Assembly: GCA_027604685.1 (NCBI GenBank)
Contig: JADHYX010000187.1
Span: 1 to 41,690 of the forward strand
DNA length: 41,690 bases
Source: Lobulomyces angularis
Taxonomy: Eukaryota > Chytridiomycota > Chytridiomycetes > Lobulomycetales > Lobulomycetaceae
Direction of reading: 5' to 3'
This document shows, in pieces, positions 15,163 to 28,000 of the stretch (within the stretch, counting starts at the first letter, position 1; each line of letters begins with the position of its first letter). The translations under genes and the position numbers were made by a program. The notes under the pieces were generated by a model. The model saw only the letters and a program-made list of their open reading frames with translations, did not search any database and was not told the DNA's origin.

Positions 15163-16041
15163 CTGCAATTGAAATGAACGATGTAACGTAACTCACAAAC
15201 TAAGGTTAGAATATAATATTGGAAAAATTAAAACTTGAAAACTAAAATTAAAAATATTAAAAATAGAATATTAGCTGTTGCATTGAATAAAAATGAAGTA
15301 AAAATTATAAAGATTAAGAAGTTTTTAATAAGTAACTTCAGCATCGTTTCATTATTTCAATTTTTTTCCATATCCTTAAGCAATAAAAATGCCAAAAATT
15401 AGAATGTATTAATAAAATACAAAAGATTGTTAAAAATTTAAGTTTTTAAATTTTTTAAAAAAAAATTTCTTTTGTTGGAGCCAGACTATGAATGATTTTT
15501 TGTGTAGTGGAATGTGTATTACAAAAAACAATTCTAAGTAGGATTCTCCAACTTAGAAAAAAAAACCGTTGATCTATACAAGAAGAGTAGAGAAGGAAAA
15601 GATCCCTTTGAAAGAATTGTGCAGTACATGAATACAATGACGCAAACGTAAAAAAGCACTCAAATTTTAGCATGTCACCAAAATAGGTTTTCAAGGTAAG
15701 ATTTTATAGGTATTCATATTCGACTCAAAATTATTTATTTATTCAATCATGTCATTTCATTTATTTTTTTGATATTTAATTTTATTAATATCATTTTTTT
15801 TTGTTTATTTAAGCAAATACTCATCATTTAATTTTCTTTCATCTATTTATCATGTTTTGTATTTGTTAAATAATTCTTTTAAAACGGATTTATTTAATCA
15901 CCTTTTTTTGTTAAGTATTTATGCAGTTATTCACTCATGTTTTATAATGTATTTTGATGTATTTATTTAATCATCTTTTTATTATGCATTTTAATACGCA
16001 AAAATTTGAGCTACAACAAAAAAAATTTTTTACAAGCGTTT
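15163..16041. other. gene-free AT-rich region with T-rich near-repeats
   Basis: No supported gene is seen. A plus-strand stretch at about 15550-15650 reads LEKKTVDLYKKSREGKD and PFERIVQYMNTMTQT before a stop. It may be a coding relic but I cannot name it. From about 15710 to 15990 the sequence is dominated by TTTATTTA-like words. A near-exact copy of ATTTATTTAATCAYCTTTTT occurs at 15888 and 15961, 73 bp apart. Confidence 0.4.
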
Positions 16042-17471
16042 TCAATCAGAAAAATTAGAACTTTTAGAGTTTCTTTTGATATTTTTATGTTTGGGCGATG
16101 AGGTACATTTACAGAAGATTCCACTACTATAAATAATTGTAATCTCACAGATAAAACACATTTCATCTTGCTTATCTTGCTTAAAATACAATGGGTTAGT
16201 TTTACGTTTATTCGATTTTATTTTTCTTTGCTCGCTGAATTTCTCCAAATACTTAATTTTTTTGCATGTTTCGGTATGATAGTTCTCAATTTTTTTTTTT
16301 TTTTCAAAACTCATGCAGTCAGGTGTTTTAGTTTCCAAACCTTCTCCTGAGCGATAAACCAAAGTTTTTTGCCCATCACTTTCAAGACTGTGCTGACAAT
16401 TCAACCTAAAAGAATTCTCAGGCTCTGGCGATGATTTACTTTCCACATTAGAAGGTATTTTCACTAAGTTTAATTTTGCATCATTTTCATTTTCCTCTTC
16501 CACAGACGATGGTATGGTGTCTTGTTTATAAAATTTCTCTACTTGCTTTATCCTTTTCTCAAATGATGTGAGATTATTACTTATTACTTCCAATCTTTTT
16601 TCTACGCTTTCCTCCAAAACTGTGTGTATGTGATATATTAGAAATACATATGATGCGTTTTTATATTTACAATTACTTGGATGATCCTTTGAATTGGATT
16701 CAACATTCTTACCTGTAACGTGCTCTTTTAAAGTCAAGTTCTTGACGCTGTTTTCCAACATACTGACTGCCTCTACCGGGTTATTTAAGTTCAAATTATT
16801 GTTGTGACAGCTTGGGTTGCAGCTAACAGGAAGATCCGCACTTCTGATCATTCCATTTCCTGGTTCTGCACATAGTTGTTCATGATAAATCTTATTCTTC
16901 GACTCAAAATTTGATGTGAATTTTAAATTTCGAAAATGTTTTTTATTCTTAATATTGTGTTCTCTTCCCAGTTCTAATTTTAAAGAGTGAATAATACAGT
17001 TCATCTTATTACCTTCTGAATATTTGCTTGTTCCTTCAACGCTAGCTTCTAATGGTGTATTATCAAATAACATCATTTCACCAATGTTGTTACTTTCTGA
17101 TTCACTGGAATTTTCTAAATGTAACAAATTTATTTATTTAGAGTCGCTTGCCAACAGTTTAATTATCCTTTTCAAACGAAAAACATACCTTCTAAACTTA
17201 AAGTGTAATCCAAAGTTTCGGTGACTACTCTTTGACAATAATCCAAAAAGATTTCCTCTTTTTTATTAACATCTTTCCCTTGGTTAGTTATGCCAGAAAA
17301 AAAGTTGTCTTCAATAATTTGTTCTTTAGATTTCACTTTATGCTCCTAAATGAAAAGAGTTGAATGTAAAATTTTGAATTTAAAATTATCAAATGTACAT
17401 TTTTAAACTTTTCCATATTAACATGCTCTTTATCAGTAAGAATTTTTTTGGAAATTTGCAGTTGCCCCATT
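16042..17471 (-). CDS. hypothetical Ser/Lys/Asn-rich protein with C-terminal Cys cluster
   Basis: Not recognised. Three exons are inferred. The first starts with MGQLQISKKILTDKEH at 17471. The second (about 17190-17347) ends LDYTLSLE at a GTATGT donor. The third runs from about 17115 to 16042. The protein is hydrophilic and low-complexity, about 440 residues, and probably mostly disordered. A heptad-like region VEKRLEVISNNLTSFEKRI (about 16560-16610) could form a short coiled coil. Near the C-terminus CFICEIT...GIFCKC could bind a metal ion, but the spacing matches no family I know. A 57-nt stretch at about 16621-16677 has GTAATT and CACACAG borders and no stop, so it may be an in-frame intron. 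The gene is divergent from the RPS26 copy, with about 100 bp between them. Confidence 0.6.
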
Positions 17472-17577
17472 ATTAGATATTTTGTGAAAACTTTGAAAAA
17501 TTATGTGGAAGTAAAAAAATTTCTGAAATTTTAGTTTTCCAATTCACTCCCTATTGCTAGCATGAAAAAAAAAATAT

Positions 17578-18126
17578 AGACCCAGAAACGTAGGAACAAC
17601 GGAAGAACTAAGCAAGGTAGAGGACACGTTAAACCTGTCAGATGTGGAAACTGTGCGAGATGCGTACCAAAAGATAAGGTATCTTTGAGCATTTTATAAA
17701 TTTTTTTACAGGCTATTTAAAGATTTTTAATTAGAAATATGGTTGAACACGCCGCAGCTGGAGATATTAGCGAAGCTTCTGTTTTCCAAGGTATTAATTC
17801 CTTTTTTTTACAACCTCGTTGTTTTTTTACAAAAAATTGACTAAAAAACGTTTAGAAAATTTCTGTTTACTTTAATTTACATTTATTTTAATTTTTAGAA
17901 TATGCAATTCCAAAACTATATATAAAAATGCATTATTGTAATTCTTGTGCAGTTCACTCTCACGTTATTAGATGCAGAAGTCGAGAAACCAGAAGAAATA
18001 GAGCTCCTCCTCCAAGGTTTAGAGTTCAATAAGGTTGCACATAAATTTGATTTTTAATTGTTGATTTTTTTTTTTGTTTTAATTTTAATGTAGGATGGAC
18101 AAAAGGAAGCTGTTCCAGCCAAATAA
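17578..18126 (+). pseudogene. probable pseudogene of ribosomal protein S26 (eS26)
   Basis: The product would be a small-subunit ribosomal protein near the mRNA exit site. Nearly the whole protein is readable: [32 protein letters not shown], then [36 protein letters not shown] and [15 protein letters not shown]. The zinc-site cysteines are intact. Three introns persist (first 17679-17711, 33 nt; last about 18034-18093), so this is not a retrocopy. Two lesions look firm. The start is ATAG instead of ATG before ACC-CAG, and the nearby ATG at 17562 runs straight into an in-frame TAG at 17577. Second, an invariant Lys in AIKRFL is TAA at 17718-17720. CAATAAG at 18027-18033 may be a third, but a GTTCAA donor at 18025 would avoid it. 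Assembly error is the alternative. Confidence 0.7.
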
Positions 18127-19526
18127 TTTATATTTCCGTTTCATTGCTGTTTCTATTTTTTCTTTTTTATATACACTTGATTTAAAACTGTAACTGTTTT
18201 TAATATATTTCAAAAAATAAAGGATATGAAGCATAATTAAAAAAAAAAATTATATTTTTTTAATTGTAGAAAATTGTACATCATCAGAAGAAAAAAGATA
18301 ATTGATTACAATTTGAAATGCAATTATTTTAAAAAAAGATCACATAAGCAAAAAACATGTTAAGCAACATAATAGTCCACCCACGATGAAGGATTGATTA
18401 TAAATAAAAAAAAAAAAAAAAATTCCTAATGAACAATTTTAATTTTTATTATATTATTTTAAATATTATTAATTTTTTTTTAATTAGTTTCTTTTTAATT
18501 AACAAAAAAAAATAAGGTAAATAAAATACTATCAGTTTGTTACACAAAGAACTAAAAATTGTTGTTGGTTAAAATTGTCCAAATTCAAAATATCTTTAAA
18601 AGAATGAATGCTTTTCGTTTAGCTAATCACTTAAAAGTCAAATTTTTATTTTTGGCAATTAGTTAATTTAGAGTTATTTACTTCATTAAGATATTTAGAT
18701 TTATTTATTTACTTAGAGTTATTTATTTCATTTAGAGTGATTTTATTCCTTAACACACAGAAAGCACGATGAAGAATTTTGCTCAAATTCAAAGAGTGTA
18801 TTTCTAATTGATCAATAAGTAATATATGAAAGAAATATCAATTTTACCTCTTTATCACTTCGCTTTCACTCAGATCTTTTGTTACCAATGAATATTGTTA
18901 TCTTTGAAAATTTACCTTGATGTATACGTTGGTCTCCCTCTCAACGAACTCATTTTTGCAACCAGGACATTTAGACAATGTGAAGAACTCGTTTACAAAC
19001 TAGACTTGAAGACCTGCTTTTTTTTAAACATTTCTCTTTAACCTTTGTGTTTTAGACCATCACCAATTGATCCAGAAATTACCATTTCAATTCTTGATTT
19101 GAATTATGTTGTTTTTTATGTTATTACCTAATCCTAATATTTTTTTTAATATTGGTAAATTTTGTTTGTTATAGGAATATATTCCAAGCTTGTTAATTAG
19201 TGGGATAAGATTTGGTTAATGTAAAATCTAATTGATTAAAATAAATAATAGATCAATTATTTTTATTACTTTTTTAAAAATCAGTACAGTTTTATAAAGT
19301 AAAAAACTAAATTAAATATAATTGCAAGATATTTAATATTATTTTTTTAAACGTCTTTTGGATGATAATATTCAAATTCAATTTATTAAAAAGGCACAAA
19401 ACACGAGTTAAAATTCTTTTTAATACTCTACCTTTTTTAAAATAATATATATGTTACAAGGGAAGCTAATGATTGTGATAAGATTCAAAACTAGATTCAA
19501 ATAAATTTCTAATATCAACTTATTAT
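18127..19526. other. gene-free AT-rich region
   Basis: About 1.4 kb without a supported gene. It has several A or T runs above 10 nt (for example about 18403-18420). Two related copies of TTTAGAGTTATTTAYTTCATT lie at about 18667 and 18713. A minus-strand stretch at about 18915-18990 reads FFTLSKCPGCKNEFVERETN next to a plausible donor, but stops on both sides prevent a gene model. It could be another decayed exon. Confidence 0.4.
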
Positions 19527-22500
19527 CTACTGTCCCCTTCTACTAATCACTTTTAAATCATCCCACTCACTAAGATGAGGCAGTTCCTTCCATTCTGGCT
19601 TTTCCAAAAATCCCACCTTACTCATATACCCCAAATAGAGTCCAATAAAATCTTTTACATCAGGACATTTCCATAATAAGCTACATAATAAAAAGTTGCT
19701 TCTAACTATTCTTTGATCATTCTGACACACTGAAGAAAATAAAAATATTGCATTAAAATCAAGAAAGTGGTACCTGATTTAGCATTCTGATCATCTAGCT
19801 CAGGTGACCTTGTGGAAGTTGGTAAATCATCCAATACAAAGTGAAGCAAAGGGTACAGAGCATGATCCGATTCACTAAAAGTGAATTCCATTAAGCTAGT
19901 CCTCCAATGCATATATTCAGTAGGCACAACTGGGTAGTATAGCATAATTTCTTTAAACAAATCATCAAAGCGAAAGCTGATAAATAAAATTTAGTGATAA
20001 AATATTGTAAGTTTGTTAATACCTGTGCGGATGCCAGATGTGGTATGCTTTTTTAGTCAAGTTGTCCTTTTTCCCAGCTACAGACACAATCACAGCACTG
20101 ACATAATCAACAGGTACCTAAAAGCATTCAGTAAATGTAAAAACAGCACCTTCAAATCATAGTCTCACCATATTTACCACGTTAGAAATTTTCGGAATTT
20201 TTCCCAACTGAATACATCCTTTAACTAACCTCCAAAGGAAGTCATCCGTATTACCGACTAAAACAGTTAGAATTATGGGATGAATTTTTAAAAAGCATTA
20301 TACCTCCGGTAAAACTATGTCCTACTATGTAACCTGGTCGAATAATTGTGCAAGGTACACCTCTCTCTTGTGCTCTCATGATCAGTTTCTCTGATACCCA
20401 CTTAGTTTGTCCATAGCCACTGTGCAAACCCGTTCGGCTTCCTTCTAAGTCATCACTTTCCAAAACTTTACCAGATTCTCCCATCATACCAATTTTATTA
20501 GAATAGTGTGCAGTATCTAAAACTGAGGTACTGCTTACAAAAAGAAGGGGTTTGAATCTTTTCGTTGTACTTAATTTTAAGGCTTCTACAGTCGCTAAAA
20601 CACTAAATATCACAAAAAATAAAGCATATTTAGTAAGAATGTACTAAATTAGGTTACTTCGGTCCTCTAAGTTTAGTATAAGGGAACACCCAATGCACCA
20701 GAGCACCATTGTGTACAATAAGGTCAACTTTTTCAGACAACTGATCCCAAGCCTCCTCAGTTAAGCCTAATCGCGGCATACTGTAACGTTTTATTTTAAA
20801 GGATGTTATAATTACTCTTTCAATTACCTCAAGTCACCGCAAGCTACTGAAATTCTATCATTTTCCAACCATTCTTTCCTCCAAACCAAATGTTGCTTTC
20901 CGTTTTCTTCTATTCTTTTTAAACCTTCTTCTACAGAATTCGCTCTAACATGGCATATAACTTTGGAAGCTGGATATCGTTGAAGCAAGTCTCTTAAAAT
21001 AAAAGCACCTAAAAATCCAGTCACACTTTTAAAAAAAAAACATTACAAGTTTAAAAGTGTTTTAAAAATTACCCAGTTACAAAAAAAATGTTTTCTCTGT
21101 CGTTTTCAATCATAAACTTAAATTCCTCTAATCCGTTATCCATACTAAACGCAACCTTGTCATCTAACACATCTAAATCTGCGGCATAGTTGAATTCCTC
21201 AGAAGTTTCCTCCTTTCTCTCAAAATCTAATAGTCCATCGTCATTTTTTTGTAGTAAATTGTTAGAATCTCTTTGAATAATTTTATCAACCTCCAAAGCC
21301 ATAAATTTCAATGTTGGCTCTTTGAAAACGACTGACAACGGTATAACACAAGCAACTTTTTTTCTTAATTCAAAGACAAGCCTGGTAGCTAAAACTGAAT
21401 GTCCACCAAGGTCAAAGAAATTATCACTTGGTTGAATATCGTTGTTATGCGGCAATAAAACATTCCAAATTTCTTTTATTATCTTTTCGGTGGTGGTCAA
21501 GTTTTTATCAGAATCTGTGGAAGATGGTCTATATTATTGAAAATTATTTTTAGTGTGATAACTGTTTTATAACTCACCTAGTTGATACTAATACAGTATC
21601 TGGGAAAGGCAATGCATTCTTATCTATTTTACCGTTAGGAGTTAATGGCATTCTTGTTAATGGGACAAATACTAATAAAAAAAATTAAAACAATAAATGC
21701 TGTAAATATAGTATTATTACCGGTAGGTACAGCATAGCTTGGTAGTTTTAATTTTAAATATTCCCTGATATCTTTTAAGAGTTCTCCTATGTCATGATTT
21801 GAATCTAAAGGTATAAAATAGGAGCATAAAGTTTTTTCTTCTAACTTATCCCTTCTAACTAAAGTAACATTTTCTCTAACTTGTGGATGTTGGCTCAAGT
21901 GAGTATCGATTTCTTTTAATTCAATTCTGAATCCTCGTATTTTAACTTGATCATCTGCTCTCCCAGTACATTCAACCAATGCGTCGGGTCTGTACCTACC
22001 TAAATCACCTGTACGATACATCCTAATAAATTTTTGGAATAATTATAAAAATTACAATACAAAATATATCCACCTGTCACGAGGACCTTTATAGTTAGCT
22101 AACAATTTTCCAACATTACTTATTGTAGGACCCTCAATATTAAATGGATTTGAAATGAATTTTTCTTTGGTAACATCTTCTAGTCCCAAATATCCCTCGG
22201 CAAGTCCGCCACTCCTAACATATATTTCACCAACTTCACCAACACCGCACATCAAGCCTGCATCGTTTATCACTAGCAACTGTACATTTTTCATTCCTTT
22301 TCCAGCAGGCATGATATCCTTCTGTTGGCTCAAAAATCCTGGATGGGCATCTACGGGAGGTATTGTTAAATAAGAAACGGCTCGCTGAGTTTCTGTGGTT
22401 CCGTACATATTAATAATGCTACAGTTTGGCGCTAAGACTTGCAATCTTGAAACATCCCTTTTTGTTAAAACGTCACCAACAAAAAAAGAATTTTTCAATG

Positions 22501-24677
22501 AGGGAATTTCGTCCACTGCGTTTGCAGATAACAACTGACCCATGGCTGGAGTTAAATGTGTTACTGTTATTTTGTTTTCCGACATCCACTTTGCTAAACG
22601 ACCAGGACTCCCGATGTGCTCAGCTGTAAAATTATGTATAAATATCATTACAACGTTATATAGAATAATTACAAGTTGGAATGTAAAGTTCTGCCCCTAA
22701 ATATAATGGAGTAAAGATATCTCTCTGAATAGGATCGTGTGCAATTCCGGAAAGCATTGTAAACTTTTCGGTTTCATTGAGTTTAAACTCTTGTTTCATC
22801 CAAGGATAAAAGTGTGTTAATGAAAAGTGTCTGCCTCTTACACCTGTATCAAAATTTAAATTAAGAGCAGATAAATAATTGAAAATACCCTTCGGAACCC
22901 CTGTGGATCCACTTGTAAAACTTAAGGTTCCTATGCTATCTGGACCATTTTCTACCTCGGTTGATACTTGGCTCAAATTTTCAACTTCTTTTAAAACATC
23001 TTCATGCCATTCTTGAATTTTTCCACCAGATACTGAGCCATTCTCATGTAATTCCAGTGCAGGAATCTCGCATATAATGTTTAAACTGGATTTAATATAT
23101 TCCCGAACCATTAAGTTCAATTCTCCTGCCTTTTTTAAAATAATCACTCCTCTGGGCTGCGCTACGGAAAGATAAACATTCTGTCGAGAAGGTGGATAAG
23201 CAGGATCAATAACGCTAAAGGTAGCTACAACAAAAATTAAATATCTCTAATTCGTATATTTACCTCCTGCTTTTAATACTCCCATAACAGCAACTACTAA
23301 ATCAACACCTCTATAAGAATACAATACGACCACATCTTCTCTTTGAATCCCACTTTTTATTAATCTGTGGGCAACGACATTACTGGCTTCATTAATAACT
23401 TTATACGTAAATTTTCTGAATTTTCCTTCAACTTCTGCATCACTTTCCACCACACAAATTTTTTCTGGGTGTTTCAATGAATTATTTTCAAAAAATTTTG
23501 TGATAGAGCCTTCAAAGTTATCCCAATTTAAATCTTCTTTGGGGTTTGGTATAACTTTTTTGAATTCTGCAGAAACTAAGTCAATTTTAGATACACTCAT
23601 TTCAAGATCTTTCGCTTAGTATGTGTATTTTTCATTAACAAGATGTTAACATTTTTTATTGCTTACCTGTTGTAGAAAAAACTTGTTCTAGCTGCAAGAA
23701 CATTTCATTAATTCTTTGTTCAGAAAATAAAACAGAGTTATACAGAATCTTTATTTGGATAGCTAAAGAAAAAAAAAGTTCAGTGTTACGGAGTTATAAA
23801 ACCAAGAAAATTAATAAATAAATCATTTTAAAATGTGAATGTTTATAATTTGCTTCATTAAGAAAATCAAAAATTCATTAATTTCTCTCTACAATTTTCT
23901 ATTTTATATGAATACGTAGTAATCTCCGCAAAGTAGACGATTGTGAGACAAAAATCGTTAAATCGCTATTTGATGTACTATTAGTATCATTCAAAGTGCG
24001 ATTATCTGTATCAGTCATATTAAAAAATCTCACTTTAAAAAGAGATGGCTGAAAATCGTCATCATTGGAGGTTGGTAAGTCTATATTTTGAGATGAAGTT
24101 TTTTTATCCTCGAACATTACTGACAGTAAATCAGCAAACGGAATTTCATTTTCTAAAGCATGCTCTTCAGTCTAACAAAAACATTTATCGTTGCATCAAT
24201 AAACATTTGCAATCCATACCTTAAGAACATTAGCAATCACATCCAACAATGAATCAGTTTTTTCCACATTAAATCTTAAAACCAACGGATTATTTGACGC
24301 ACTCGAAGATCCTACACTGCAAAAGAAATGTGAAGAGTATTAGAGGAATTTTGGTGACTAAAAAACTGTACGAAATGTCGGATTCATTAGTATATTTGCT
24401 GAACAACACAGAGAAAGCACTTAATAGAACAGAAAATGGGGTAGCATCAGTTTGAATACACAGATTTAAAATCTGTTTTGCAACACTTAATGCTATGTCT
24501 TTTTCAATGCTAGATTCAACAATCTTGTGTGGAATAGGTCGCGGATAATCTATTTTAAGAAATTAAAGTTAATTTGTGAAGTAAAAATAAAAACTCACCA
24601 GTTGGTAAAACCAATTCAGTTTGATTTTGAAGAAGTTGTTTCCATAGGGAAAGTTTAATATCCTTGTTGGTTTTCAT
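19527..24677 (-). CDS. LYS2: L-2-aminoadipate reductase (alpha-aminoadipate-semialdehyde dehydrogenase), Lys2
   Basis: Large NRPS-like enzyme of fungal lysine synthesis. It adenylates alpha-aminoadipate, loads it on a phosphopantetheine arm and reduces it with NADPH to the semialdehyde. The N-terminal condensation-like region is at 23640-24677 ([28 protein letters not shown]). The adenylation domain runs from about 23600 to 21640: [65 protein letters not shown] and [10 protein letters not shown]. The carrier domain has [13 protein letters not shown] (about 21370-21420) with the serine for the arm. The C-terminal reductase has [43 protein letters not shown] and [13 protein letters not shown] with the Tyr/Lys pair, then [20 protein letters not shown] near the end. 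Many short introns are present and no lesion was found. The start at 24677 gives the extension shared with yeast Lys2. The enzyme needs a Lys5-type transferase encoded elsewhere. It is divergent from the LKR/SDH gene. Confidence 0.96.
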
Positions 24678-25081
24678 ATTAAATAATTGTTTAGATTAAT
24701 TTTGAATTATCTTTATTAAAAATAAAAATACTCCAGTTTCATGTGACATTTTAAATGACGGTACTTATTTTTAATTTTTGTCGACTAATTTGAAATCGTG
24801 TTTCTAAAACCCTAATTTTGCAGGGGTGTTGATAATTTACACTTTAACCAAATTAAATCCCTCAATCCTATTCAAATGCTAACTAGACATCAGAGTGATT
24901 GCAGTTCACTTTAGTCAAGAATGATACTGTTTATTAATGAAATTTCGTAGTAAACAGGTAGGCGGCGTATTTTATTTCAATTATTCTGAATCCTGACTTC
25001 TCACCGAAAAATATTATTCCGCTTAATCTAAATTGAGGGCAAAAAAAATTTGTAAAAAAAAAAAATTAAAGTTAAAAAAAA
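24678..25081. promoter_or_regulatory. shared bidirectional upstream region of the lysine gene pair
   Basis: The start codons of LYS2 (-) and the LKR/SDH gene (+) are 404 bp apart, so one intergenic region must serve both (inference). It has a telobox-like AAACCCTAA at 24807-24815 and A-rich runs just before the plus-strand ATG. I see no copy of the TGACTC core bound by fungal Gcn4, so any shared control would use another site. Confidence 0.5.
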
Positions 25082-28000
25082 ATGCTATCACTGGGAATTC
25101 GTAGAGAAGGAAAGAACAGATGGGAACGACGAGGTATAAAAGTTTTTCATAATATGTTTCTTAAACACCCTTAACTCATGCAGTTCCACTCTCACCTGAT
25201 GCTGTCAAAGAAATAATTTCCACACTAAATTGCAAAGTTTACATTCAACCAAGTGAAAAAAGAATTTTTGAAGATTATAAATATGAGCATGTATTAATTG
25301 TATACAAATTTTAATTGTTAACTTTGACTTGTTAGGCTGGTGCAGTTTTACAAGATGATCTTTCTAAGGCAGACGTCATTATTGGAGTAAAGGAAGTTCC
25401 AGAGGAGGAATTAATTCCCAATAAGACTTACCTGTACTTTTCCCATACTCACAAAGGTCAATCCTATAACATGACCAGCTTACGAGCGATTTTGGAAAAG
25501 GTAGTTGCAAATGTTTATATATTAACTGTTTATGCTATATAATTTCAACATAAAAATACAAGTAAAATTTTAATCTTTACTTTTTAGAAAATTCAATTGT
25601 TGGATTATGAGCTGCTAACCAATGAATCCAATCAAAGGTTGGTTTACTTCAGTGTGTTCGCAGGATACACTGGTACAATAGACATCTTACATGGTTTAGG
25701 TCAGAGATTGTTGGTAAAAGGCTTTGGAACACCATTTTTGGTAAGTGCTATTTGTATAAATATTTTTAAAATACATTTATAGAACGTTGGAATGTCATAT
25801 CAATATTCATCATTAGAGGAAGCCAAATTAGATATCACGAAAGTTGGAAAAATAATTAAAGAAAATGGCTTGCCAAAAACTTTAGGGCCTCTTGTTTTTA
25901 CATTTACAGGTTCTGACGGCAACGTCTGCAAAGGGGCGCTAGAAATTTTTCAGTGCTTACCTCATGAATTTGTTTCTATAGACGTTGTCAAAAATATGAT
26001 AGAGACAAACAGTGCGTCACATCATTTTTTTGATACTTTTTTTAATATTTCTATATCTTAGACTTTAAAAGCGACAGGGTCTATGGTGTAAAACTTATGG
26101 TTGAGGACTTTCTCTATAAAAAAGATTCAAATAGCTCAAAAGACATCGATAGATATCATTATTTTGGTAACTCAGATGAATATAATTCAAATTTTGCAGA
26201 AAAGGTAAAAGAAGTTTTTTTTTTTATTAGGTCCATTTTTAAACATATCTTATCTAGTTTGCCCCCTTCACTTCTGTTCTAATAAATGGAATTCTGTGGA
26301 ACTCCAAAAGTCCTAGATTGTTGACAAACCAACAAACAAAAGAATTAGCCGATGCTAACAATTTACGATTAATTAGCATATCTGATATTTCATGTGATCC
26401 TTATGTAAAAATAATATTTTTGCTTCATCTTATTATGTTATATTCCAGGGTTCTTTAGAATTTATGAGTAAAGTGACTACAATCGATGAACCTTTTTTCT
26501 ATTACAATCCAAAGACCCAAAAAAATTCTTCAGATATTACTTCAGAAGGAATTCAAATATTGTCTGTAGATAATTTACCTACCGAGTTACCGTTGGAATC
26601 GAGTTGGCATTTTAGCAGCACATTACTTCCTTGGATAAAAGAATTATTAAAAGGAAACCTTGAAAATACGTTCACGTTGAGAAACGCCCGTTTAACGACT
26701 AGTGATGGAAAATTAGTGGAGAGGTTTCATCATTTGTACGATAGTTTAGAAAAGTTTGGAAAAACGTAAATTTTTTTGTTGTACTGTTTTAGATTTATTT
26801 CTTTGTTTTAGAAAAAAGGTTTTGTTGCTTGGAGCAGGATATGTTGCAGAACCTCTTGTTGACTATTTACTTCGTAATCCTAATTTGAAGATAACCATCG
26901 CGAACAGGACTATTGAAAAAGCTAAGTTACTTGCATCAAAAAAAAACAAAAACGTTAGTTTCGCAAGTCTTAACTTGGATGATAAGGAAAGCTTTTCAAA
27001 ATTAGTTGCAGAACATGATTGCGTTGTTAGTTTTGTTACTGCAAATCATCACCCTGTTGTCGCAGAACAGTGTATAAAACATAAAAAAAACATGTTAACT
27101 TCTAGGTAGTCAAATATTCATTAATTAGTGATTGAAATATTAATTTTTGTACTTAGTTATATTTCTCCTGCAATGGCTGCATTGGATAGTAAAGCCAAGG
27201 AAGCAGGCATCACGATCTTAAATGAATTAGGCTTAGATCCGGGTAAAACTGAAAGAAAATTTATTTTTTTTTTAAACTTATAATTTAGGAATTGATCACC
27301 TTACTGCAATGAGATTTTTTGAAAATGTTCCTAAAGGAGGAAAACTAATTTCCTTTGTTAGTTGGTGCGGGGGATTACCTGCTCCAGAAAACAGCGATAA
27401 TCCATTAGGTTACAAATTTTCGTGGTCCCCTAGGGGTAAAAATTACAGTGATTGCATTATTCTAATTTTTCATGAAGGAGTGTTACTCGCTGGTTTGAAC
27501 AATGCACTATATAAGTGGGACAACCAGATTTACAAGGTGCCAGGGGAACAGCTATTTAAAACTTCGAGAAAAGTTCAAATCAATAAGGGGTTAGCATTAG
27601 AAGGATTACCAAATAGAGACTCGTTAAGTTATATTGAGAAATACAAATTGGGCCACATTGATGAACTTAAAACAATGTTCAGAGGAACTTTACGATATGT
27701 GGGTTATTCAGAACTGATGGCAGGATTTAATGATTTGGGTTTCTTTAGTGTTAAAGAAACCCCAAGTATAAATGGAATGACCTGGGTAATTTTTCATTTA
27801 AATTATTTTGTTTTATTAATTTTTTTTTTTTTTTACACAAATAGCCTGATCTTTTAAAAAAAATTTTAAATTTAACCAATTTGGAAAATTTGCAGAAAAC
27901 CCTTTATATAAAATTAAAAGAAATTAATTCTAGCATTAATTTAGTTCAAAAGGGTTTTGAAGTTAGTGAAGAATTGGCGTTAAGAATTTATGAAACTATT

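Noticed and set aside
15455..15694. Minus-strand open frame of 79 codons
   Set aside because: Its composition looks like the reverse of Lys/Glu-rich coding relics on the plus strand. No homology is recognised.
17577..17720. Stop-codon reassignment to explain TAG and TAA in the RPS26 copy
   Set aside because: All other genes here use TAA, TAG and TGA as normal stops, and the TAG would fall before the mature start, so reassignment explains nothing.
18915..19110. Minus-strand zinc-ribbon-like fragment with CPGC
   Set aside because: Only one Cys pair, flanked by stops and without a usable start. Kept as a possible relic rather than a gene.
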